DNA from: Isochrysis galbana
Taxonomy: Eukaryota > Haptophyta > Isochrysidales > Isochrysidaceae
Assembly (NCBI GenBank): GCA_018136815.1
Contig: CM030939.1
Span: forward strand, 248,001 to 312,000
Direction of reading: 5' to 3'
Length of the DNA stretch: 64,000 nucleotides
Made by a program: the position numbers and the translations under genes. This document shows, piece after piece, positions 20,410-29,595 of the stretch (position 1 is the first letter of the stretch; each line of letters starts with the position of its first letter). The notes beneath the pieces are model-generated. The model saw only the letters and a list, made by a program, of their open reading frames with translations. It was not told the origin of the DNA and made no database searches.

Positions 20410-21231
20410 CTACTGCCCGTCGCCGCCCTGCTTCTTGCGCAAGAACACCGGTCCCCGGGCCTCGACCTGATCAAGCTTTCTGGCCCATCGCGGCGACGGA
20501 TGCCGGGTGTTGATGGCCTTTTCAAGCCACTCGTACGACGGCCGTTCGTCAAGAACGTCCTCGTCGTGCAGACAGACGCCGTCCATGTCGGTGTCCTCCA
20601 GCATGATGAACGCACGCCACCCCGTCGCCACGCCGCCTACCAGCTTGACGTCCTCGCCACGGCACGCCAGCTCGTCAAATGCATAGCCCGTCTTGTACCC
20701 ACGTTCAAAAAAGAGCTCGGCCGCACGCTTGCGTTCGGCGGGCGCAAAATCACTGAGCCGGCGCCACTGTGGGTTGAGGAGGACTAGCAGTCGGTTGTCG
20801 CCCACCATTGCCTCTGTCTGTGCCAGCTGCTCTAGCTGGTCCGGGCCGGCGAACAGGAGGCATGCTGCGTCATCTGCCGCACTCTTCCCCTCAGCGAGCA
20901 GCAGGCCGCAGGCGTCCTCTGCGGAGAGAACGGAGTGACGGACTGACGCAGGCTTACAACCGACCGTCCTTCCCATCAGAGCGCGCGCCAGCTCAAGCGC
21001 GTAAGGGTACTGCTGAGCAAGGCCGCCCGGCCACGGGTCGAGGTCCTCTGGGGCCACGCTCGGCAGTGGGGGCACTACAAGCCGGACGACGAGGCGGCGG
21101 TGGCCGGCGGACGAGGCGGCAGAGATGGCGCGGGATGCCGCGGACACCATCGCATCAGGCGACACAGGCACGCGAGGCAGAGAGGAGGAGGCGCACAGCA
21201 GCAGCAACCCCGCCGACGCGGAGAAAGCCAT
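20410..21231 (-). CDS. DUF1995-domain protein, probably plastid-targeted
   Basis: 273 residues, single exon, ATG at 21231. The N-terminus MAFSASAGLLLLCASSSLPR reads as a cleavable signal peptide, followed by an Ala/Ser/Arg-rich stretch as in bipartite plastid targeting of secondary-plastid algae. The body has the DUF1995 pattern: RLVVRLVVPPLP near residue 46, a conserved LAQQYPYALELARALM segment, LLFAGPDQLEQL, and LLVLLNPQWRRLSDF near 150, followed by the family's C-terminal strand region. Plant relatives include LPA3-type photosystem II assembly factors and extensions of chloroplast adenylate kinases. A role in thylakoid protein assembly is therefore possible but is inference. Family assignment is by pattern recognition only. 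Confidence 0.78.
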   Translation of the reverse strand: MAFSASAGLLLLCASSSLPRVPVSPDAMVSAASRAISAASSAGHRRLVVRLVVPPLPSVAPEDLDPWPGGLAQQYPYALELARALMGRTVGCKPASVRHSVLSAEDACGLLLAEGKSAADDAACLLFAGPDQLEQLAQTEAMVGDNRLLVLLNPQWRRLSDFAPAERKRAAELFFERGYKTGYAFDELACRGEDVKLVGGVATGWRAFIMLEDTDMDGVCLHDEDVLDERPSYEWLEKAINTRHPSPRWARKLDQVEARGPVFLRKKQGGDGQ

Positions 21232-21301
21232 CGTTGCCGACCAACCGGCTGCTCCCTCTCGCAGGTACAGGTCCGTGATTTAAAAAAAAATCGGGGGGGG
21301 G

Positions 21302-21873
21302 TCGGTTTACAGTATGGGTGCACCATTAAGAAAACAGGACTCAAAAGCTTCTAAAGCTTTCTTGCCCCCATCGGGCTCCGCCCGGGGGTTTCTTATTTGA
21401 GGTTTCTTAGGGGCGGGGTGGGGTGGGGTGGGGGTTTCTTATTTCTTGCGGAGACAAAAGTCGAGTGCGCGGGCCATCCCCACCCCTTCCGCCTTACAGC
21501 GGGGAGCGGGGGGGAGGACGAAGGACGACCGGATTCGACTCATACACGGGCGCGCCGGCCTTGAACACGGCTAACGGGCGCGGGCTCGTCCTCGTCGTCG
21601 CATGGCGAGGGCAAGCGCGGGCCGGCCGCGCGCCCGCCCACGTGCGGGGTGCGGCCGCGCCCTCGCGCCTCGCGGGCGCGGCCCGCGCCCACACGCCCGC
21701 GCGGCCGTGCGGGCCGCGCTGCGCGCGGCAAGGGGGGTTTCTTAGCCGGAGTTTCTCAGCTAGGGGTCGAGCCTGCGGCTCGACCCCCAGTTTCTTACCG
21801 GGTCGGCGGCCAATTTCATGTTAAGCTTTCTTAATGCTGGGGTTTCTTAATGGTGCACCCATACTGTAGGCCG
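21302..21873. mobile_element. Non-autonomous TIR element with subterminal GTTTCTTA motifs
   Basis: Near-perfect terminal inverted repeats, TACAGTATGGGTGCACCATT followed by AAGAAA, lie at about 21307-21334 and (inverted) 21841-21868. The match continues imperfectly outward (GTCGG-TT / GGCCGAC-type). The interior has no transposase. It carries at least seven GTTTCTTA or close variants (around 21388, 21402, 21432, 21736, 21789, 21829, 21842), clustered toward both ends like transposase-binding subterminal repeats. The central ~200 bp is very GC-rich. No clear target duplication could be delimited. Confidence 0.7.
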
Positions 21874-22105
21874 ATTTCAGGGTGTCGTTTTCGGTTGGGG
21901 GGGGGGGGGGGGTCGATATTTTCATGGTGTGGTTATTTGGTTCGGGGGGGTTGCGCGCGGAGCGCGCGAAGCGCTCTGGGCGGTTCGGGGGGGTCGGAAA
22001 ATGCCTTAAAAATATCGTCAAATGCGGTTCGGGCGCGGGGCGAGACGGCGTCTCCGCGCGCTGTGGTGTTTGCTTGTATTATGGATCGAGAGGGCGAGTA
22101 GCTAC

Positions 22106-22933
22106 TTACGGCATGTAATATGATAAAACATCATACTTATTTATGTAATCACAAGGGGGTGAGCGGAGAGCCGAGGGCCGAGAGTTGTGCAAGCAGAAGA
22201 GAGGAAGGGGCGCGGGAGCGGCCAGCTGCGTGGCCACCTCCAACCCCTCCTGAGCGGCTGCGTCGGACGTCTCCTCTTCCTTCTCCTCCGTCTTCTCCTC
22301 ACCCTCCTTTTCGTTCGCCTTGGCAGGAGCGGGCGCCTCGGCGGTCTCGGCCTCCTCGGCGGTCTCGCCCTTCTCCTCCTCCTCGAGCTGCGTGGCCTCT
22401 TCCAGCTGCACGAGCGGCGTGGCCTCTTCGAACCGAGTGAAGACTTCTCCGACTGGTGCGTCGGACGCAGCCGTCTTCTCATTCTCCGCCTTCTCCGCCT
22501 TCTCGTCCTCTTCCTCGGCTTCCTTCTCATCGGCGAGAGCGAGCGCGTGGGCGGTCTCGACCTCCTCCATCGACTCGGCTGGCTCCTCGACATCCGCAAC
22601 CCGCGCGATGGGAACAAGAAGACCTGGAGCGTCCGACGCACAGTCCTCGTTCTCCTCTTCTCCTCCCACAGGCCCGGAGTCCTCGTCGGTGGTGGTGGTG
22701 GTGGCCTCATCGGTCGGGGAAAGGGCCTCCTCCTCGGCATCAGGAACGCGAACAGGATCCGCCTCCTCCGCCGCGCCCTTGGAGCAAGAAGAGGAACGAG
22801 TCGTGCGAGCAGCGCTTGCGCTCGGCGTCCAGTCGACAGGTGGCGGTGTCGAGCGAGTCGAACGAAACCAGCGAGCAGGAGCACGAGACGAGAGGACGGA
22901 GGACCGTACCGATGCGCGCCGAGTCGCCACCAT
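22106..22933 (-). CDS. Possible acidic, low-complexity protein
   Basis: 275 residues from the ATG at 22933. The first ~40 residues (MVATRRASVRSSVLSSRAPARW...) are Arg/Ser/Ala-rich and free of acids, like an organelle transit peptide. The remainder is Glu/Ala/Thr-rich (runs such as EKEGEEKTEEKEEE) with no fold recognisable. A partial, frame-broken copy of its N-terminal region lies at 2163-2352, so the sequence has been duplicated and decays elsewhere. It could be a real disordered protein, one exon of a larger gene, or a chance frame in purine-rich DNA. Confidence 0.35.
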   Translation of the reverse strand: MVATRRASVRSSVLSSRAPARWFRSTRSTPPPVDWTPSASAARTTRSSSCSKGAAEEADPVRVPDAEEEALSPTDEATTTTTDEDSGPVGGEEENEDCASDAPGLLVPIARVADVEEPAESMEEVETAHALALADEKEAEEEDEKAEKAENEKTAASDAPVGEVFTRFEEATPLVQLEEATQLEEEEKGETAEEAETAEAPAPAKANEKEGEEKTEEKEEETSDAAAQEGLEVATQLAAPAPLPLFCLHNSRPSALRSPPCDYINKYDVLSYYMP

Positions 22934-23230
22934 CGTGAGGAAGACGAGGGCGAGGAGAGAGCTGGAGGGTGAGCGAGGAGGGAGGAGGGAGGCAGGCAGT
23001 AGGAGCCGTCTCTCTCTGGTAGGTCGATGAGAGGGGGGAGGAGGGGACCCGGGGGAGGGGGCCCCGGGGGAGCGGAGAGACCCCAAGACCTCGATTGTTT
23101 ACGTTAGTGTTTTCGCAATATACGGTAATATTTTCCCCGGTCCCAGGGGTGCCCCCGCGGTTCCCGACCGCCTCTGCGTCCAGAGTCCCCCCGCGGAAAG
23201 AGTGAACGCACGGCGTGCACCTTCCTGGAA

Positions 23231-23530
23231 GTTGCTATGCGCACGCACGGCGCCCCGCGGGGGGGAAGTCGATGTGCATACGCACGGCGTGCACAATGAT
23301 TGCAAGCAATCACACGTGCTGCGCAAACGAAACGTCTCGTATATGGCTACTTTACGTTAATGTGGGCCTTAGGGAAAAAAGTTTCTATGCGCACGCACGG
23401 CGCCCTCGCGAGGGGGAAGTCGATGCGCATACGCACGGCGTGCTCAATGATTGCAAGTAATCACATGTGCTGCGTAAACGAAACATCTCGTATACGGCGA
23501 CTTTATTTTAAAAAAAGTTTCTATACACAG
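23231..23530 (+). repeat. Two tandem 150-bp repeats
   Basis: Unit starting CTATGCGCACGCACGGCGCCC occurs at 23235 and 23385 (period 150), each with AAGTCGATG-GCATACGCACGGCGTGC, an ATGATTGCAAG-AATCACA segment and AAACGAAAC-TCTCGTATA. A third, degraded start (GTTTCTATACACAG) follows at 23516. GCACGCACGGCG / CATACGCACGGCGTGC sub-repeats occur within each unit. No coding signal. Confidence 0.85.
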
Positions 23531-23988
23531 CCTTGTTTTGTACCAATATTGTTCATAACTAAAAGAAAACAGATTGTGGTCCTCTTTTGACGGAACGCGA
23601 CTTCCTGAACAACTGCATGCACGTCGACCAGATGGCCTAGTTGGGCTGTAAGTACTGATATTAGTACTGATGCATTAGTATTAGCTCCCCAGGAGCTGAT
23701 ATACTGATGTTAGTGCCTAGGCTGCCAGTTCAAAAATAAAACTGAAAACAAAACTCCGGAGCGGGAACGAGCCCCCGCGAACAAGCGCAGAGAGGCGCGC
23801 CAGCCCGCTCCCTCCCCCCGCCTATCTCTCCTGCTAGGTGCCCACCCCCCACCACCTTGGCCTCTTGGCCTCTTCACATGCACCTGCCAACTCGTGCTCT
23901 CTGTTTGTTTGCGCTGGCCTCCCCTTTGCGCGCGCGTCACGCGCTGCACACTGAACACCCCTCAGTAAGTATAAGTATAATAATAGCG

Positions 23989-25153
23989 ATACTAGAAGTT
24001 ATAATAATTAATTTTTAACAAATTTTTATGGGTCGCGGCGCGGCAAAGGAACGGAACTAGCGCTAACTCAAGACAGGACTCCCTGCCGCGGCAAGCGCAA
24101 GCACCCTTCCCCCTTATGCCACCCAGCTCTTCACTAGCTTTCTACCTGCGCTAGCTGGAGCGCCCCTCCCTCCACACTCAAACAGCCCCCCACGCCAGGA
24201 TCCTGTTTTGGTCTCGCAGGCAAGGGGGCCTAATGGGAGGGAGAGGAGCAACTCCTCAGAGAGGAGCTGTGGGGAAGGAGATGTCTGAGTGGGGGCGCTA
24301 TACCCTTGCGCTAGGCATGGGCAGCGACGCCGCCTCAAGACATGTCCTCCCTCTTGTCTTGAGTCGAAATTATTGGTGCTTGAAGCAGAGAACGAGGGGG
24401 TTTGTGCTTCTTGGGTTGGTTGTAGTTGGAAGAGGGAGTGGGAGAGGGATTCAAATATTGGAAGAGGGCCCAAAGGGCATTGAGTTGTAGGTAGTTGTGG
24501 CCCACAAGAGTGGGGTGAAAACGATAAGTGTATCAACATGGGTCTTGAGTTGAAATTTTTGGTGCTTTGAACAGAGGGCGAGGGGGGTCGTGCTACTTGG
24601 GTTGGTTGTAGAGGGAAGGGAGAGTGGGAGAGGGAGTCAAGTGTTGAAGGAGTGCCCAAGGCAGGGCACTGAGTTGTAGGTTCTTGTGGCCCAAAGGAGC
24701 GGGGTGAAAACGAGAAGTGACTCAACATGGAAAACAGAGGCTTAGGGTGCTCTCCGTAGGAGATTGATGGTTGTGAAGTGCCCTCCCATGTTGGGTGCAC
24801 TGATGGTAGAGGTTTCCACCATGGGGAGGGCAGCTGAGCTGCCCTCCCACATGAGGTGCTCTTGGGGTGGGAGGGTTTCCCACTGTTGGAGGGGGTCTCC
24901 AAGACCCCCTGCATGCTACGCAGAGCCATGGTGGCAACCTGTTCGGTGCCAGTGCTCGCCACCCCGCGCGCTTGCGCGGGTGTGGTTTGGATGGGCTGGA
25001 TGGGCTTTGAGAGGGCTTTCTGACGAGCCGCCTCGGGCGGCGTGGGGCGTCCCAGGTGGGGCGCGGTGGCGAGGGTCGCCTGGGGCTCGGGAGCGGTCGC
25101 GGCACGCTCCATAGGTCAAACTATAACAATAGTTTATACTAGAAGTTATAATA
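23989..25153 (-). mobile_element. Short non-autonomous retroelement with 18-bp TSD and 5' hairpin
   Basis: The 18-bp repeat ATACTAGAAGTTATAATA at 23989-24006 and 25136-25153 brackets a ~1.13 kb minus-strand element. Its 5' end (25135 downward) is AAACTAT-TGTT-ATAGTTT, a 7-bp stem with a 4-base loop, then GACCT and an ATG at 25112 starting MERAA. Its 3' end (24007) is AT-rich (TTAAAAATTAAT). It has neither endonuclease nor reverse transcriptase, so it must have been mobilised in trans. It lies inside the TIR transposon. Confidence 0.88.
24114..25112 (-). CDS. ORF1-like Pro/Ser/Gln-rich protein of the short retroelement
   Basis: 332-codon open frame beginning MERAATAPEPQ, with HLGRPTPPE resembling HRGRPKPPE in ORF1 at 30.2 kb. 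The N-terminus is therefore homologous to LINE ORF1. The middle contains two tandem ~190-bp repeats (protein motifs HFSFSPRSFGPQEPTTQCP and HLSFSPHSCGPQLPTTQCP), absent from the full LINEs. The C-terminus (LLSEELLLSLPLGPLACETKTG...) is not recognised; no zinc cluster, endonuclease or RT. Whether it is translated is unknown. An open frame of this length in a non-autonomous element suggests either recent origin or a retained role. Confidence 0.55.
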   Translation of the reverse strand: MERAATAPEPQATLATAPHLGRPTPPEAARQKALSKPIQPIQTTPAQARGVASTGTEQVATMALRSMQGVLETPSNSGKPSHPKSTSCGRAAQLPSPWWKPLPSVHPTWEGTSQPSISYGEHPKPLFSMLSHFSFSPRSFGPQEPTTQCPALGTPSTLDSLSHSPFPLQPTQVARPPSPSVQSTKNFNSRPMLIHLSFSPHSCGPQLPTTQCPLGPLPIFESLSHSLFQLQPTQEAQTPSFSASSTNNFDSRQEGGHVLRRRRCPCLAQGYSAPTQTSPSPQLLSEELLLSLPLGPLACETKTGSWRGGLFECGGRGAPASAGRKLVKSWVA

Positions 25154-25867
25154 GGGGTGTAAGCTGATATTAGTACTGATGTAAGTACTGATGTAAGTGT
25201 AGAGGCATGAGCTTCTTGGATCGGCCCCATTTCTATTAGGCACCATAAAATCTTACCCTTTGGTTTCTAGAAGGTGCTCAAACTGCACGAAAGCCTCCTC
25301 ATGTAGAGAGCTTGGCCGACATGTGCTTATTTTTTCAGTTGAAGCTCGTTGTGACTCGCAATGTATTTTTTTGCATATGTGTGCGCGACATTGCGAGCCT
25401 CGTGCATCAGCCCCGACATCGAGAACGGGCTCTGAGTCACTCAACGCGCTTTGACAACCAACATCCACACGAGCTGCAAGCCTCCGAAGCTGCACACATC
25501 CTCTCTTCTTGCTTCTTGCACACTCCCTTCTTGAGATTGCCACAAATATCACAACAAAGGAACAAAGGAACACATTCCCAGGGCACGGAACATGTTGACA
25601 AGAACACACTAGATGGCATGCCTCAAGTGATGCGCGGCGAGCTCGCTCTCGCTCTCGAAGATCGTCGGCCTTGTCGCGCGCCTGCACAGTGTTGTTAGTG
25701 CCCTTTGTTTAGGCATCTCTGGGCGCGAGGGAGGCTTGGGCTTGGCCGTGGGAGCCATGGGGAACGTTGCGGGCCGCTTCACGAGGCGGGCCGTTCTACG
25801 AAGCTCATGCCTCTAAGCTCAAAACCACCGTAAGCTTACGGACTGACAGCCCAACTAGGCCAGATGG

Positions 25868-26130
25868 ACGGGGGGCCGAGAGTAGAAGTACTTGTCTTGT
25901 AGAAGTGGCTTGTGCCTGCTGTTCTACCATTACAAATCGCCCGGCGCGCGCGCGTGCCCCCCCCCCGACGCCCCCGCGCGCGCGCGCTCTCTCCCTTCCC
26001 CGCCTTCCCCCCCCTCCCCCCTCCCCCCCGCTACTACTATCCCTCCCATCGGCGTTCCTCGGGCTGTTTTGCTAGTAGAGGCCTCCTGTTCCCGTAAGAA
26101 AACACGCCTGCTGTACTTGGAATCCTCTTG

Positions 26131-26170
<40 letters not shown>

Positions 26171-26296
26171 CGGGGGGGGGGGAGAGAGAGAGAGAAGGGG
26201 CCGAGAGAGGTGAGAGAGTCCGCGGCTCTCTTCTCTCCCTGCTGCGTCGTGGTGTTCCGTCTCTCTCTCTCTCTCTCCCCCCGCGCGTCCCCCGCG

Positions 26297-26387
<91 letters not shown>

Positions 26388-26623
26388 CCCCCCCTTCCTA
26401 CCCTTTCCCACCCGTCCCTTCATCAATCAACCGACCCCGCAGCAGCAGCCCTCTTCTCTCTCTTCTCGCCGTTCATTTCTCTCTCTCCCTACCCCCCCAA
26501 CCCCGTTGCCCTCCCCCCCCCCGCCTCGTCTCTCTCTCCCCCCCCCCTCTTCCCCCCCCCCCCACGGGCTCTTTCTCCCCTCTCTGCTCCCTCCCTCCAC
26601 TCCTTCCACCCCACCTCCGCCCG
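25868..26623 (+). promoter_or_regulatory. Upstream region with long GA and CT microsatellites
   Basis: No independent gene. A (GA)n tract (26132-26166) and a (CT)n tract (26300-26383) are separated by ~130 bp and could pair as inverted repeats. C runs continue up to the ATG at 26624. Probably the promoter and 5' UTR of the following gene. The long upstream open frame through this stretch is a low-complexity artefact. Confidence 0.5.
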
Positions 26624-28354
26624 ATGGCGGTGCGTCCCTCCGATACCACACTCGCCTCAACCATCGAATCGATCGCTGCGGCGGCCGCCTCGGACCCCAG
26701 CCACGAGCCCAGCCTTCTCTCGTCTCCCGAGTCTTCCTCTCTCTACCCCTTTCTCTTCCAGGGAGGAGAGGGAGCCGCTTACTACGAATACTGCAAGGCG
26801 CACTACGCCGCAAACCCGCCACACGCGCCGCCACAAGATGACGCGCAGGCTCCCGCTGCGCAAGAGGGCGAGACAGAGCCAGCAGATGCTCCGCAAGCTG
26901 ATTCCTCTGCTGAGAACGCTGTTCCAGCTGTCGCTCCTCCGGTGCTTCCCGACGTGGCCGCCGCGTTGCCACCGCCGCAGATGGTGCCCCCGCCCGCCAT
27001 TGGCTGCGCGTATGGTGCGTATAATGCGGCAACGCCATACACGGGATATGCAGCCTATGGTGGCGGCTATGGCGGCGGCTATGGTGGCGGCTATGGCGGA
27101 GGCTACGGCGGCGGCTACGGTGGCGGCTTCGGCGGCGGCGGCGGCGGCGGTGGTGGTGGTGGCGGTGGCGGCGGCGGCGGTGGACTCGCTCCGTACCGTC
27201 CGATTGGCGACGTTTCGCGTGTTGACTCTCGGCAAGTCGAGAAGCTCCTTGCAGACCGCGAGGAGCTGCGACGGCAGCGCAATTTTGATGCGGCCGATGG
27301 CGTGCGGCAGAGCTTGATGTCCATGGGCGTGCGGGTCGACGACAAGGAGCGGACTTGGACCATCCGGCATGACGGCGGGGCGGTAGTCCAGGAGGGCGGC
27401 GGCCGCGCCGCGCATGGGTACGCCCGCGTGCCGGGTGACTCGGGCACCTGCAACGTTGAGGAGGTGGACAAGATCCTGCTCGCCCGCGTCGAGGCCAAGC
27501 GCTCTCGCGACTTTGACAAGGCCGATCAGCTCAGGGAGCAGCTTCGTTCGATGGGCATCGAGGTGCTCGACCGAGACCGTCAGTGGCGCACGATTGGCGG
27601 CGGGGGCGTCTCTGGCATTGGCGGCGGGCGTAACGTATACCGGAGGGACGACGACCGCTCGGTGCGCCGTCGCAACGCTACCCTGCTCCTTATGCCGTCG
27701 ACGGCGAGCTGTCGACCCCCTCCGCAGTCCCCCCTCCATGCCCCACCCCATCCGCTTCCCTTGCACACGCAGGTGGAGGTGGACGAGAAGCGTGTGGTCG
27801 AGCTCATTGAGGAACGCACCGCAGCCAAGATGGCGCGCGACTTCACCACTGCGGACACGGTGTGCTGCATGGGCCTGTGGCGAGGCTACACCTGGCATGT
27901 GGCACTCCATTGCGTGCGCGTCCCATCTCACCAGACCGGCCTAATAGCTCATTCCCCCTGCCCCCCCGGCCGGGTCCTTTGCTTGCGCCTGCAGATCCGG
28001 GAGAAGCTCAATGCAATGGGTGTCGACGTGCACGATAGCGAGCGCACGTGGACCGTGCGCGGTGCGCGCCGCCTCACCCCACCAGCAGCTCGGGGAATGC
28101 CAGCCCCAACCCAAGCCATGGGTGGATATGCGGCTTACGGCCACTATCCACCGCCGAGGTATGGCGCCGACTATTCCGCGTACTCTGCCTACCCGGGCTA
28201 CCCGCCGGCGGCTGGCTACGGCTATGGTGCCTACGGTGCAGGCTACGATGCCTATGCTGGCGGCACCGCCCCCCGGCCTGGTGACGACTACACGGACTAC
28301 AACCGCCGGCGGGATGGCGAAAGGGGAGAGCGCGACCGGTCGCGCGAGCGCTGA
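26624..28354 (+). CDS. RNA-associated protein with three CysRS-like helical hairpins and Gly/Tyr-rich region
   Basis: Exons 26624-27661, 27773-27859 and 27995-28354, all phase 0, give 494 residues. Near residues 41-68, YPFLFQGG..AYYEYCKAHY resembles the second half of a SURP (SWAP) module of splicing factors. At about 140-185 a GGGY/poly-Gly tract is prion-like. Three similar ~40-residue repeats follow (about 198, 277 and 347 onward), pattern V-LL-R-E-R--R-FD-AD--R--L--MG--V-D--R-W. This matches the C-terminal anticodon-side helical hairpin of cysteinyl-tRNA synthetase, which appears as a stand-alone repeat in some algal proteins. The third repeat is split by the second intron. The tail is Tyr/Ala/Gly-rich and ends in an RD/RE-rich segment typical of splicing regulators. 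Role in RNA processing is inferred. Confidence 0.82.
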   Translation: MAVRPSDTTLASTIESIAAAAASDPSHEPSLLSSPESSSLYPFLFQGGEGAAYYEYCKAHYAANPPHAPPQDDAQAPAAQEGETEPADAPQADSSAENAVPAVAPPVLPDVAAALPPPQMVPPPAIGCAYGAYNAATPYTGYAAYGGGYGGGYGGGYGGGYGGGYGGGFGGGGGGGGGGGGGGGGGGLAPYRPIGDVSRVDSRQVEKLLADREELRRQRNFDAADGVRQSLMSMGVRVDDKERTWTIRHDGGAVVQEGGGRAAHGYARVPGDSGTCNVEEVDKILLARVEAKRSRDFDKADQLREQLRSMGIEVLDRDRQWRTIGGGGVSGIGGGRNVYRRDDDRSVRRRNATLLLMPSTASCRPPPQSPLHAPPHPLPLHTQVEVDEKRVVELIEERTAAKMARDFTTADTVCCMGLWRGYTWHVALHCVRVPSHQTGLIAHSPCPPGRVLCLRLQIREKLNAMGVDVHDSERTWTVRGARRLTPPAARGMPAPTQAMGGYAAYGHYPPPRYGADYSAYSAYPGYPPAAGYGYGAYGAGYDAYAGGTAPRPGDDYTDYNRRRDGERGERDRSRER

Positions 28355-29117
28355 GCAGCTCTGACTTCCCTACTCCCAAGTGCTTGATAAGCTGTCGCAG
28401 CGCTCCTGACGGCGTAGGCAGCCAGGTTGAGGATGCGCGTGCCGGGAGTTCCTGCAAGTGGCTAAGAGAATCCTCTGGCACGTGTCCGCGTGGTGAGCTG
28501 CGGCGTGATTGGGCGCCCACCTACAAAGAGAGCTGGGAGCATGAAAGCACGAGTTGGCATACGCTTGCTAGCGTAGCAGTGCCGGCTGCGCGGCACTCGC
28601 CAGAGCTCTTGCCGTGCCCTCAATCGCCCCAAGGGCGAGTGCCGCGCTTCCTCAGCATGCCGGCGTTTGAGACGTGTGCCATTACTCTGGGTGGCGCAAG
28701 GACAGGCCAATCGGTGCGGCGCGAACTGCAACTTCGCCCGGCTTTCGCCTGGCCCAGAATTGGATGGTGCATAGGCAGTTTCGTCGCAGCGCACTGCTGT
28801 GGGCCGCTGTTGAAGTGCGCACGGTCCTCCGGAAATGGTGTGGCTCACATTTTCGGATTAACTCCAACTGCAGTCGATCCACGTTCTTGAACGTCTTGAC
28901 CATGTCCGTGTCGTGGCGTTTCTCAGGTGCTCTGTGCCTAATGTTGTGTTTTCGTGAGTGTTTTGTTGGTTGTGGTTGCGCTCGCTGCTGACTTCTGACG
29001 GAGCCTTTGTTCTGTCGCAGAGCGATACCACCCTTTGGGCCTATGTCTATCTTCATTTTCATTCAATGTCCATCAACCATGAGTTAGCCCCATGGGCTAA
29101 TCGACTATCTTGAACAA
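28355..29117. other. 3' flank; no gene seen
   Basis: Contains scattered short frames with no family resemblance and probably the 3' UTR of the preceding gene. It ends at the hairpin of a LINE 5' fragment. Confidence 0.35.
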
Positions 29118-29495
29118 CTATCGTTATAACGATAGGGTCATGGAGCGCGCGCCGCCCCCCCCCTCCTCTCTCCCCGCCCACCCAACTATCAGTATCAGTA
29201 AACTGATAGGGTCATGGAGCGCGCGCCGCCTCCCGCCCTCGCTGCCGCGGCCCTCGCCGCGATGGACGAAGCCTTCATGGACACGCCGCTGTCGCCGAAG
29301 CGACGGCGCCAGGACGACCCCCCCAGTCAGGTGGGCACAGGAGCCGACTTGCCACGCCCGCGCATCACCGCGAACGCCACGAACAAGGCCACCATGCAGC
29401 ACACCTTCATCACAACACACAACCACACCAGCCACACCACACCAGTGGGACGATTCCAAAGACCAGTCCTCAACAGCGCGCGCCGTAGATGTTAA
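29118..29495 (+). mobile_element. Two LINE 5' ends in tandem
   Basis: Two separate 5' termini occur 68 bp apart. The first is the perfect palindrome CTATCGTTATAACGATAG (29118-29135) + GGTC + ATG (29140), with the first ~50 bp of LINE ORF1. The second is CTATCAGT...ACTGATAG (29186-29193 / 29202-29209) + GGTC + ATG (29214), followed by a 93-codon frame, MERAPPPALAAAALAAMDE..., ending at 29495. No endonuclease, RT or tail follows. The second hairpin has different arms but restored pairing. Confidence 0.75.
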
Positions 29496-29595
29496 ACGCT
29501 GATAACTGTGTGAATATTGTTGTATAGATAACTATCTATGGACATTTGATCGCTCAATTCGACTGATGCCCCACAATTGACGGAACGACACCTAC

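Larger units (their letters stand above)
23628..25867. mobile_element. TIR DNA transposon remnant with 8-bp TSD, interrupted by a retroelement
   Basis: The direct repeat CCAGATGG lies at 23628-23635 and 25860-25867. Immediately inside are 14-bp perfect inverted repeats, CCTAGTTGGGCTGT (23636-23649) and its reverse complement (25846-25859). Next to the left TIR are repeated GTACTGAT(A/G)TTAGTACTGATG motifs, which recur at 25160-25200. A second inverted pair, AGAGGCATGAGCTTC, lies at about 25201 and 25804. An 8-bp TSD is typical of hAT-like superfamilies. Removing the nested element and one TSD copy (23989-25135) leaves about 1.08 kb without a transposase, so the element is non-autonomous. Confidence 0.8.

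Noticed and set aside
22141-22884. 247-codon Arg/Pro-rich minus-strand frame overlapping the acidic frame
   Set aside because: Composition (RRRRR, PPPP) is that expected of the complementary phase of Glu/Ala-rich DNA. Its similarity to 2163-2352 is better explained as DNA duplication.
25892-26623. N-terminal extension of the CysRS-hairpin protein frame
   Set aside because: It runs through CT/C microsatellites encoding Ser/Leu/Pro runs. The ATG at 26624 starts sequence with normal composition.
28384-28991. Overlapping plus-strand frames downstream of the CysRS-hairpin gene
   Set aside because: No conserved motif, poor start contexts; probably 3' UTR.
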